In this document: one piece after another, positions 35,001 through 44,564 of the stretch
How the letters are laid out: each line of letters opens with the position of its first letter
How positions within the stretch are numbered: the first letter of the stretch is position 1
NCBI GenBank assembly: GCA_020465985.1
Contig: JAANYP010005965.1
Location: forward strand, 31,045-95,044
Source: Centrapalus pauciflorus
Lineage: Eukaryota; Streptophyta; Magnoliopsida; Asterales; Asteraceae
Direction of reading: 5' to 3'
DNA length: 64,000 bases
Notes under the pieces: generated by a model
What the model saw: the letters and a program-made list of their open reading frames with translations, nothing else
What the model was told of the DNA's origin: nothing
Databases searched by the model: none
Program-made: the position numbers and the translations under genes

Positions 35001-35630
35001 AGCATCTTTGCGCATCAAATTTTGAAGGCTACTTGGTGAAACAGGTGTTGCAATAGGGTCGCCACATAAAACTACCGTTTTCCCATTCCATTGGAATGAA
35101 ATTTGAGGGATAGAAAAATCAGCAATGATAGGACCAAGTTAGCTTAACCAAGCGATACCCAACACAATATCTGCACCTTCCACAGGAATAACGAAAACTG
35201 GAACTGTGAATGCCTTACCTTTAAGTTGAAGCTCGAGACTGGGGCAAAAGGAATCACAATGCAGGAACGAACCGTCCCCGATCATAACCGAAAATGATGG
35301 TATGGAGTTAATCGGCAATGTGAGGAAGGAAGCAACACGCGGTTGGACTATCTTATGTGTACTTCCCGAGTCCACGAGAACCGTAACCGGGTGTCCATGA
35401 ATATGTCCCGTCATTCGCAAGGCTTTCGGAGAGGCAAGGCCCAGTAAAGCGGCATTGGAAAGTGATAAAAATTGTGAACCTGGAGTAAGGTCTGGTGGGA
35501 TTGTGGTTTCAACTAGAGAGGGTTCGACTTCTGGATTATCGGCCTTGTAGTCAACTATGGAAACTGGAGTTTCGGCAATCTCGGGTGTGGGAAAATCTTC
35601 GTTGTCAACGATCATGAGGAATTGGGGTGG
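31965..35630 (-). pseudogene. pol: E4 pol with three in-frame stops
   Basis: One continuous minus-strand frame. In order: protease VLVDSGSTHKI (Asp codon near 35372); stop TAA 35139-35141; RT N-terminal part; stop TAG 34641-34643 directly after FCVD; RT core with FGLTNAPSTFQ and FFDDILIYS; RNase H (TDASGVGIGAVLSQ, TDQRSLKHLL); stop TAG 33534-33536; integrase with HHCC zinc finger (CKTCQEVKY), DDE residues in SMDFITSLP, ITDRDPLF and GQTEVVNR; and a chromodomain (EIIDHRQN.., LVRWAGSDLADSTWEP). Two of the stops fit CAA or CAG decay; the one at 34641 needs a transversion. The C-terminal codons run 103 bases into the 3' LTR and end at 31965. Gag lies upstream in another frame. Confidence 0.93.
32068..32085 (-). 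other. E4 polypurine tract, inside the pol reading frame
   Basis: On the minus strand the purine run GAGAGGGGAGGAAT abuts the LTR and is translated as part of RFERGGI. Confidence 0.85.
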
Positions 35631-35631
35631 G

Positions 35632-36573
35632 TTACATTTGTGGCTGGGGTGGTACTTGGCTGGACAACGGAAAACATAATCCCTCGGCTCGGCGTTTTTG
35701 TAAGGATTCTGGTGATAGCCGAGTGAAAGGAAGGGCGGTGGTTTGGGTTGGTGTAGGTAAAAGGGGTGGTTTGCTGGATGTGTGCGTCGGCGCAGCGGTT
35801 ATAGGACGTGGGTTTGGTGCGGGTGGGGGAAAGAAACTCCGTGGCGTTGGTTGGAAACGGACACGAGAGGTGGCCGCGAGTTTCTCTTCAATTAGCTTGG
35901 ACAGGCCGTAGGCATGGTGTAAGGTGCGTGGGTTATGGAGTGAGAGCTCAGATTGTATTTCGGTTTTGAGACCGGAGATAAAACAATTCAGCAAAGCGTC
36001 ACCAGATAGTCCAACAACGTAATTGCTAACTCGTTCAAACTCGGTTTGGTATGCCGAAACAGTGGTGGATTGGTGAAGTTTGAAGAGGGTAGCTTGATGG
36101 TTTTCATAAGATGAGGGTCCAAAGCGGAGTGCCAATGCGCGAGTGAATTCCGGCCAGGTGGTTAAAAGATTGTTGTTGGATAGATGTTTATACCAACTAA
36201 GGGCATCACCGGTAAAATAAAAAACCGCAAAATTGAGTCTCTGGTGGTGGGGAATGTTGTAAAAGGTAAAGTAATTATCAGCTTGAAAGAGCCAATCAAG
36301 AGGATTGGAACCATCAAACGCTGGTAGGGTGATTTTTGGGGGTCGACCGGCATTCAGAGGAGGAGGCGGCGGGGGTGGCGGAGGAGTTTGGTCATCGACT
36401 TTGACAAGGTTGTTGACAAGGTTTGCGGTGGTTTCGATTTGGGTAGCCATTTGGTCGGAAAGATTATCGAGTTTGACGTTGGTTGATTGTGAAACAGCGA
36501 TAAGTTGGGTCATTTGTTCGATCATGTTGGCCATTGATTCTTCATTGGAAAGGTTTTCACGACGGGGAGGCAT
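35632..36573 (-). pseudogene. gag: E4 gag, frameshifted in its zinc knuckle
   Basis: The start chosen is the ATG at 36573 (MPPRRENLSNEE), 27 bases inside the element from the LTR, rather than an earlier ATG that lies in the LTR. It has a coiled-coil-like N-terminus, a Pro run (PPPPPPPPP), then the Retrotrans_gag domain (FDGSNPLDWLFQADNYF; GDALSWYKHL; ALALRFGPSSYENHQA). The Pro/Thr-rich tail reaches the expected CX2C knuckle at about 35676. There one extra base shifts the frame, and the reading stops at 35632. A frame one base away continues the knuckle and enters pol, so gag and pol were probably one ORF. Confidence 0.88.
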
Positions 36574-36581
36574 GGTGAGAC

Positions 36582-36598
36582 GGCAACGAGAGCACCAA
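36582..36598 (-). other. E4 primer-binding site
   Basis: Minus-strand TTGGTGCTCTCGTTGCC starts two bases after the 5' LTR end. It differs from the initiator-Met PBS used by E2, E3 and G. The tRNA was not identified. Confidence 0.6.
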
Positions 36599-36599
36599 T

Positions 36600-37017
36600 T
36601 GATAGACACCGATTTGAGATGGTGGGTCTCCGAAGATGATATAAGGAAGAAACAGAGAGTTTGGAGCAATTTTCATTCATAAAAAAAAAAAAATCAAGAC
36701 CAATGCATTACAATGATTTAAATATGCAACTGAAAACCAAAAAGGCTATAGAAAAACTAGTAACATAATGGGAAACGTGGACCTATCCTAGTAGTGGAAT
36801 AATGCATGCAATTATCAAGTCAAACAACTAACTCAATTACTAAGTCAAACAACTAACTGGAAATGCTACTTGAAATTCGGTAACTTTCTTTCTTGCACGT
36901 GACTGGTTGTGGGCTTAATCCTTGTAACGAGATGGCAGTCGGGTGTCTCGTTTGGGCCTGGATGATGTTGCTGTTGGGCTGCAAAATTGGGCTGCATCAT
37001 GAGGTTCAGACGTATCA
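36600..37017 (-). repeat. E4 5' LTR (418 bp)
   Basis: Matches 31653-32067 throughout except for one substitution and a longer A-run near 36681. It is followed by CAACA, the target duplication. Confidence 0.95.
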
Positions 37018-37743
37018 CAACATCTAAACAAATCATTGTTATATATTACCTTTCTTTGTCAAGTCCACCCATATTGAATCTAAAGATTTCTCCCACTGGC
37101 CTTCGAAATACGTTAGGTTTTCTTTGTAAAATAGATATACTTGTTAATACAAATATAATCTTGTGCACCACACATGTATTACACCAGTTATATATACTTA
37201 ATTGCGTATCATAAGAAGATAAAGAAATTTCTGAAATTTGAAAAATGGGGGAATTGGATTTGATTTGAATGCTATATATATAAATCTTCAATTATTTTCT
37301 TCAAATCCGTAATTTGATTTATGAAATTTGGAAGAAAACTAAGCCAGAATTGTTCTCTGTAGATGGGTTATTTATAATTTTCATTGTATTTTAACCACCA
37401 CCATGAGGTTAAAGTTTTTACCACCACCATGGGTTATTGCAGTGTAGTTGAAGTTGATTGTTCATTGTATTTTAACGACCACCATGAGGTAAAAAATTTT
37501 AGCCAAAGGTTTGGTGTTGTGTTAGTATATGTTAATGTTATGTAATAAACTAATTAAAAGATGGTAATTGAACTAGTTGTAAATCAGGAATTTAAGAATC
37601 AAGAATAAATGAGATCTAAGCTATATACGAATGATTGAGAAGTTTATTGAATGAAAAGATGATTACAATACGTAATGGAAGAGAATTTATACAAGTCTTC
37701 TAATAGTTGTTAACAGAGTTGTTAACAATCTAACAAACAACTA
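37018..37743. other. Intergenic, AT-rich, with a short direct repeat
   Basis: No gene recognised. A 31-base unit ending ACCACCATGAGGT occurs at about 37380-37410 and 37461-37491, with a partial copy between them. Confidence 0.55.
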
Positions 37744-37883
37744 AGGCATTGTTTGATTTAATGTCTAATATCTTAATTGTCTCTAATCTTTAATTTGGTC
37801 AATAAAAATTTAACATTGTCCCTTTATTAATCAGATGTAATAAGACATTAGACGTGTAATCACTTAAAAAACAAACGAGCCCT
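37744..37883. mobile_element. MITE candidate, about 140 bp
   Basis: Imperfect terminal inverted repeats: AGGCATTGTTTGATTTAA at the left, and the complement of the right end reads AGGGCTCGTTTGTTTTTTAA. Inner arms also pair (GTCTAATATCTTA versus GTCTAATGTCTTA). The ends resemble hAT-type MITEs. A clear 8-bp target duplication was not found. Confidence 0.55.
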
Positions 37884-38140
37884 AAATGATTAATACTAAA
37901 TTTACAGAAACAGTCCTTATACAATAGAGACTTGACAATCACCGGCCCATATATCACATTCTCCACCTTTATAAAAGTCTCTAATTGTGATCTGCTTAAC
38001 TTCAGTACGTTAATGGTTTTGTTAAAACATGTCTACAATATTATCATTAGTGTGCTACACACGAGACTTTGGAGATGGTCTCAAAACACTTCATTTTAGA
38101 CGGGTTTTAGGGTAATCAGTAATGGGTCTCAAAAACACTA

Positions 38141-38456
38141 GTGCCCGTTTAGTTAACATATTTTCGGCGAAAAATTTAATCGAAAATAAAGATTTTTAGA
38201 AAATGCGTTTAGATCCTTTGGTTTTTTTTTTTTTTTTTTTTTTCATGTATTCAGTTTTTAGCTAATAAATTTACCAATAACTTGAAAACACATTTTAAGG
38301 TTTTCAACTTCTGTGTTTTCTTAAAAATCATTATGTTTTCATTTTAAAAATCATCTAAACACATTCTTATCATCAAAATGTGTTTTCTTAAAAATATTTA
38401 TGTTTTTAATTTTATCAAAAATTTCAAACTGAAAATTCTTGTTTGCTAAACGCACC
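38141..38456. mobile_element. MITE candidate, about 316 bp, with T22 run
   Basis: Ends GTGCCCGTTTAGTTAAC and, inverted, GGTGCGTTTAGCAAAC, with AT-rich, partly self-complementary interior and a (T)22 run at 38222-38243. No target duplication seen. Confidence 0.4.
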
Positions 38457-38784
38457 CCGAAAATCAATGCCGCTCAAATTTCACACCTCCCTAAAACCAA
38501 CACTTGTGTCACGTAAGTCTATTGGTAAAATTATATCTTTTTTTGTTTCACTAAAATTTATATAATTCATGAAAATATTATACATAGTTATTTATTTTTG
38601 TAAAATTAAAAACAAAATATTTTCACTTAAAACTAATTAAATTCAAACATGGTTAATCATATACAAGTATTTACATGAATTAAATTTATATAATTCATGA
38701 AAATATTATACATAGTTATTTATTTTTGTGCTCCCATCTATTGTACTTCACCTATGTTCATCCGTTGCTCTGTTCACAGCTCTC

Positions 38785-38951
38785 TACACCAATGGGGTTT
38801 AACCCATTCGGTATGAGGGTGATATGTAAGTATGAGGTCATGGGTTCGACTCCCGTCGGAGACAAGTTTGAATTTAGGGGTGAAAGTAAGTCTGAAAGTC
38901 CCACTCGGCTAAGAGTTTAGGAATAGGTTAGCTTGTCGTTCAAAGAAAAAA
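38785..38951 (+). mobile_element. tRNA-derived SINE
   Basis: A-box-like TAACCCATTCGG (38800-38811), exact B box GGTTCGACTCC (38843-38853) 31 bases later, and a 3' end GTCGTTCAAAGAAAAAAAA. This is the layout of a plant tRNA-derived SINE. Exact borders and target duplication are uncertain. Confidence 0.65.
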
Positions 38952-39542
38952 AACTACTCTCGTCGTTACTGATTTCCCCTCTGTTTATCAAGTAGAGTTG
39001 TAGCTTACAACCTAAATTTGTCGTTGTCATTTTTGAATTCCTGATATGAAATAACAAATTAATGAATTTTGGGTATTGCAACATCAAAATCATAATAAAA
39101 TTCTAGTTGTGGCCCCTTTTGTAGATTTTCAAGATCTGGCAACGATATGGATGTTCGTCTAGAGTTTGAAGTATATATAGATTCTTGATGTGTACGTATG
39201 TTAAAGTTTAACTAAAACAAGAAGATTTTCTTTGAAATTTTAGTTATCTTTGTTTTTGTTTACGATAACATCGTTTGCATCATTTATTGATAAAATCTAA
39301 ATGTCGAGTTAATTCATTATGATTATAAGGTTCTACAGGGACAACTAGATGTGGTTTTCGAAGTTCTTACCAGAAAGAAGAATTGAAATGTCACATAAGT
39401 TGCTAAAGCTAAGTATATATGTACTGAATAATTTGCTTGAGATAGATCATCTAAATTCAATAATTTTAGTTTTAAATCTCTATAATAAGCTTAAACACAG
39501 ATTATAGGTTCTACAGTGACAATTAGATGTTGTTCCTATTAG
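38952..39542. other. Intergenic, no gene seen
   Basis: AT-rich. A segment with GGTTCTACAG.GACAA.TAGATG occurs at about 39330 and again at about 39507, a diverged direct repeat next to the E5 LTR. Nothing else recognised. Confidence 0.5.
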
Positions 39543-39697
39543 TGTTATAATAATATTAGGCCCATTGAGTCCATTGGGCTTTTAGGGTTTACATGTGTTA
39601 GGGTTCCATGCTATATAGGGCTATTCTCTTATTCCAAATATAGTACTCTTATATTTGCATTATAATAAAGGTTAATCATTCGGTCATATCTATTTCA
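39543..39697 (+). repeat. E5 5' LTR (about 155 bp, borders tentative)
   Basis: Begins TGTTATAATAATATTAGG and ends TTTCA, just before TGGTTTTAGAG, a weakened initiator-Met PBS. Its partner LTR is not in the window, so this rests on end motifs and position. Confidence 0.5.
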
Positions 39698-40191
39698 ATA
39701 TGGTTTTAGAGACATCGATCTATGTTTGATTGTTTGTTCAGCACCGGTTTCGCGGATCGCACTGTTTATATGAAATTGCCGCCGCCACTGTTCTTTCTTT
39801 GATCGTCGCCGCCGCCGCTGTTCATGTTCGTCTGCTCGATTCGTTTTTGGTCGTAGTTCGTATGGTTTCTGTTCGATTTGAGTTTGATTGCCGCTTCTAA
39901 TTGCCGCCGCTGCTTGTGATTGATTCAACTTTGTTTCTGTCAAAATTAAATCATCTAATCGGTATGTCTTTCTTTGATTACGTTATGGTCGTCTAGGGTT
40001 TATTGTTCGCATGATTATGTGGTATTTGCTTGATTTGGTTTTGTGGATTTGATTGATCCGTTTGCGGTTTTGCTTGACGGTATTTGGTTCTGTGATATTT
40101 GCTTGATTTGGTATCAATAATTGTGGTTTTGATATTTTGCCTGTTGGTATTCGGGTTGTGGTTATTGTGATCTTGATATTCGGGTTTTAAT

Positions 40192-40461
40192 ATGGCGGGT
40201 GGAAAAGATGATTCGTTGCAGGCTATTGGTACCCAGTTTGATGGTAAAAATTATGGCTATTGGAGTTATGTGATGAAATTTTTTTTGCGTGGAAAGTCTA
40301 TGTGGGGATATATTTATGGTACTAAGGTTAAACCTGGTGATGTTGATACTACTGATTATGCTATCGCTATTGATACATGGGAGACTAATAATTCTAAGAT
40401 TATTACCTAGATCAATAACTCTGTAGTTCAGTCTATTGGTATTCAGTTAGCAAAACCGCAA
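40192..40461 (+). pseudogene. gag: E5 gag, N-terminal part
   Basis: ATG at 40192 gives MAGGKDDSLQAIGTQFDGKN and the Copia gag motif YWSYVMKFFLRGKSMWGYI. A TAG at 40408-40410 stands where Trp is usual (a TGG-type change). The frame continues until G interrupts it after 40461. It is the N-terminal partner of 62620-63681, with the frame slightly displaced across the insertion. Confidence 0.8.
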
Positions 40462-41711
40462 TGTAAAGACCTCCCTTTACGGGGCAGTCCTCAGCGTCTA
40501 GGTCCCACAATTTGCAATACGATATCAATCATAACGAAGATAGAGTAATTAAGTTCCGGAATTTCAAATTACAGTACAACTATTAGGATAAGTTTAATAC
40601 AATTTTAGTACGGATTACAGTTTTCAAATTAAACTTATAAAGGGTACAAGACTAATCTAATACATATCACCATACGATCAAAGAAAATCTACCCCAAACC
40701 ACCACAAGTTTCATCTGCAAAGCTTTACCAAAAGGTCGTTTGAGTAGTGGTCCATGAAAACTTCAGCTTGATCTTGGGAGACCTAAGAACTAGATCCGGC
40801 AGGTGCTTTCCCTTTATCTTTTCCTGTAAAAAGGTTTAACAACAACTATAAGCAATGCTTAGTGAGAATATAGATTTTTCAGATTACATGCATTTCAACA
40901 AGCGGATCATGGGTATCTAGCGTGATATATCTTGACTGCCGCTACAGCACGCATGACTGAGACATAGTAATCAGAATTGGATGATGTCCAGGCCACGCTC
41001 ACGCTTTTAGTAGAAGCTATCCACTCAATACTGGGCTAGCTACCAGTTACATCGTGGGGGGAGCATCGTAGTAATAAATACCAAGTTCAAAAGAACTGGT
41101 GACATAGCTAGGTCTAGAACAATAGACCGACAAGGATAATCATGCTAAGCTGAATCAATACATCAAAGATACGAGCAATGATGGAAGCATAAATAATCAA
41201 GGTCATGATAGCAATATCAACTTATAATAATATTTGAATTGAACTTACAATGTATGCAAAATGATAAGTCAAATAGCCATCATTCACAGGCATCACCGAA
41301 CCATGGTGAGCACAGGTCACAATCCAGCTGAGCATAAATGAATGCCAAGATAAACTATCATCAACAATATGTCTCTACCAGAGTCTAGCATGTAAAACTG
41401 AATATCTATAACTCACATGTTCTAGTTTATGCTAAACTATTGTCTTATCAAGCAGATTTCTCCACCACCTGAGTTATCTCAGGATTTAATCTTTATTCTT
41501 TATCTTTCTGGACTTGGCTTAGCTTTACAATCTCTGACCCACTTTTTAGTACTTTAACTTTATTACTTTGTTCAGAAAATTATCTGAACCTGTCCAGAAT
41601 TTTATCATTGCAAGAACATTAGCTTTTAAACTTTGATTGATCTGATTCTGATAACTCATTAACTCATATTAAGTCATTTTACACTTTCTTTGTTTATTTA
41701 AAGTCTCAAAA
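40462..41711 (-). repeat. G left LTR A, truncated
   Basis: Aligns by eye to 47425-48681 from TGTAAAGACCTCCC to AGTCTCAAAA with few differences. Homology stops at 41711, the same internal LTR position at which the (AT)n tract begins in the right copy. Confidence 0.8.
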
Positions 41712-41881
41712 TGTTCATCATTGTTGCCCTCTTTTTTCTTGTTCTTTCTCTTGTCTTCCCTTCTCTTAGCTTCGGCCTCATCTCGAGCCCGAAACTGGTC
41801 TTCAATCATATTATTTTGCTCAGCCATCATGGCTAGCATCATTTCTCTGGTTTCTTCGGGTGTCATTCCTCCTCCAGACAT
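41712..41881 (-). pseudogene. gag: Gypsy gag N-terminal fragment (element B)
   Basis: ATG at 41881 on the minus strand starts MSGGGMTPEETREMM, then DQFRARDEAEAKRR, close to the gag start of G at 47225 (EQFRARDEAEAKRR). It ends abruptly at the junction with LTR A near 41711. About 57 codons remain. Confidence 0.75.
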
Positions 41882-42081
41882 GTTCTGAAATATAAAACAT
41901 ATAACTTGTTTAGTAACATGCCATTTATTTAAAGACACCACTCATTGTCCCATATGAAAGTCAAGTTCTTATGATTACTAGATCATAACCTATCTTAGTT
42001 CAGATTATTACTTAAACCACTACATATCATCACTTAATGTTTAAGACCAAGACCTCACGGACACTTGAATCTCAAACTACT

Positions 42082-42093
42082 ACTCTGATACCA
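42082..42093 (-). other. Element B primer-binding site
   Basis: Minus-strand TGGTATCAGAGT, a near match to the initiator-Met PBS, five bases after the end of LTR B. The sequence between it and the gag start at 41881 is leader. Confidence 0.75.
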
Positions 42094-42098
42094 TACGC

Positions 42099-44296
42099 TG
42101 TGACACCCTTGCCACAATAAACACCATTACAATCAACCCAGGATTAACCACCAATCACATGATTACATAATGATCTGAATACTTAATAAAATTTGCGGAA
42201 GCATTAAAGTACATAAATAAAAATAATACAAATGTATTATACACCCTACGGTGCTACAAGGTTTCCAATCTAAGTCTACATACTCAAATTTATTACAACA
42301 TCCCAAATGTATTACAATAACAATCCCATGGTTCAGTTACCAAAATGAGTAGTAGATTTCTTCAAAAACTTCAATAGTTGACCTAGCTAGAAGGTCCCGC
42401 AGCGGATTTCCCTTTTCCTGTAAAAATTGAACAACTGAGGAGTAAGAAAATCTTAGTGAATACACAGATTTATGAGTTCTATAAATCTTTATGAAGCCCC
42501 CAAGAGTAACTCCGACGACGCACGTCGTATACTCTCTACGTACACAAAGTACGGCACAAGAGCCACAGCTCCTACTAGCCCAAAGCTCGGCATTTAAACC
42601 AACCATCCGAGACATACATAACATCAGGGATGACGTACTGCCTACCAGAACCTCGGAGGGATCAGCTCCAGGTCATATAGTGCAGTAACATCGGAATACA
42701 AATGCGACATGTCGGTCCATCGAAAGATGCACAACAAAGAAAAGGACATGCAACAAACAACAATGTGCATCTAAGTCTACGCAAGTTAGTAGAATTCCAA
42801 ACGAAAGTGAAACAACATGTCTCAGCAGGCAATAGCTAACATAAAGCAGATATAAACATGTGAAATCATGTGTACTCACAGTCGGTGCGTTAATTAACTT
42901 CAATTTATTTTATTTCTCCTCGGGCTTTCAATCGGACTCAAAAGTACCCCACTGTGGGTTAAACAACACCACAAGGAACCTGTTACATTTCCATATGGAA
43001 AACATATCATACACACGTTTGGTAACAAATTCCATCATGATTTTACAATTTAAAATGTTACAATATTCGGAACCGTCATCCGAAACTCATGTTTAAAACC
43101 ATCATTTTGTGTGCTATTATTCTCAAATAACCCTTCATTATATGCCTTAATATAATACCGAAATTATCCCAAAAGTGTGATTAATTAACCATAAATTCGG
43201 GTTCTTTACAACTCATCCAAAATTTGCATAAACTGTGGATGACTCGCTGAGTCGGTCCAGGCGACTCCGCGAGTCGAGGTCCGAATTTCGGATCCTCGGC
43301 CGGATTTCGGATCCATCCGAATTACTTTTGACCCATCCGCGTTCGGGTCCATCCGTATTCGGTTCCATCCGGGTTCGGGTCTCATTCGAATTCGGATCCA
43401 GCACTTATGAATTTTTGAAGATTTATTCAAATGTTCTTGGCGACTCGCCGAGTCACCCTATGCGACTCGCCGAGTCGACCAGCAGATGTGCTGGTCGCAA
43501 CTTACGGATTTTACTCAAAAATTTCCATATTCGGTTTCTAGCCACATGCAACTTGAAATAATTTTTTTATTAACATATTTTGAGTGTTTCTACATCATTT
43601 TCCCTATCATTAACACTCTGATTTGTCCAGATTTAACCAAAATATAGACTTTTCTTCAAGAACACAAAAAATGCATAAAAGTTCAGATTTATTACCTTTT
43701 TGGATGAATTAATCAACGATTCTGGTTTCTAATGCTTCAGTAATCTTCCAAATGATTTCCAACTACTATAACAAACATGCATCACAAGTTTTCAGATTTT
43801 AAATCCGATTTTTGAATCTTAAACTCTCAAAATAAAGCTTTAAACTTAGAAATAATGTTCTTACCTTAATTCCAACTGATTCTTGTTAATAACTAGCTTT
43901 AATCCACGAATTTTGCTTCACAATTCGATTCTCAGCAGATTTTAGTGAGAGAAATTGAGAGAGATCTTGAAGATGAAGAGGTAAAGTGATGAAATGAAAG
44001 ACTCAATGTCTTTTATTTCATAAGTTTCGGCTAATTACACATTTAGCCCCTTTACTTATCTGATTTCATTAATTACTGATTTTCATCCTAATTTTCATCA
44101 TCACTAACATTTTAAAATCATACTTAATAATTAAATGTTGAAATTCTCAAATTTCTTAATTTCTTAAGATAGCAACCAACTTTTAAATATCCAGATACAT
44201 AATCATTTTTTCATAATCCAAGTTAATTATATAAATTACAAAAATATCCAACTAATTAATCTAAATTACAATAATTTAGATTTAAGGATGTTACAG
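42099..44296 (-). repeat. LTR B of a related Gypsy element (about 2.2 kb)
   Basis: Plus-strand ends TGTGACACCC and GGATGTTACA; PBS on one side and a polypurine tract on the other. It contains GACTCGCCGAGTC-type palindromes at 43436-43480 (and variants at 43230-43275) and an array of CATCCGaattCGGaTC-type words at 43285-43400. No coding sequence. Confidence 0.75.
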
Positions 44297-44564
44297 CCCC
44301 CTTAAGTCTCCTTGTCCAGAATGTTTAGCCACAACTCCTCATTTTCTTTCATACATGGCTTAATTCACTTGTACTTGTGGCTTTAATACTTATACATAAT
44401 AACATGGAGCAAAGATTACAAGGTCTAAAGCATGTTATACAAGGGAAGGAAGCATATAACTAGCTATCTTATGATCATCATATTAAATCTTTCTAATATG
44501 TAACCCACTTAAACAATTTAGATTAATTTAATCAATACCTTAATTATAAGGATGTTACAACTCT
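44297..44564 (-). other. 268-bp piece between LTR B and truncated pol
   Basis: On the minus strand it begins TGTAACATCCTTATAATTAAG, like an LTR start, and ends with the polypurine tract AAGGGGGC that abuts LTR B. It is probably the 3' flank of element B or a truncated third LTR. No ORF. Confidence 0.5.

Larger units (their letters stand above)
31653..37017 (-). mobile_element. Complete Ty3/Gypsy chromovirus E4 (Reina-like)
   Basis: 5,365 bp on the minus strand with LTRs of 415 and 418 bp and the target duplication CAACA (31648-31652 and 37018-37022). PBS, gag, protease, RT, RNase H, integrase, chromodomain and PPT are in Gypsy order. Small size, short LTRs and the C-terminal chromodomain suggest the Reina lineage; that assignment is inference. 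The LTRs differ by one substitution (about 31992 versus 36972) plus a homopolymer difference, so the insertion is recent, yet gag-pol has four disabling lesions. Confidence 0.95.

Noticed and set aside
35627..35911. Plus-strand ORF within E4 gag
   Set aside because: Antisense shadow of the Pro-rich gag tail.
37046..37291. 81-codon minus-strand ORF next to E4, possibly P450 N-terminus
   Set aside because: Tested as the missing P450 start; no membrane anchor, Pro hinge or similarity seen.
43206..43561. Overlapping ORFs on both strands in LTR B
   Set aside because: Produced by the CATCCG/CGGATC word array, which lacks stops; no domain, and inside an LTR.
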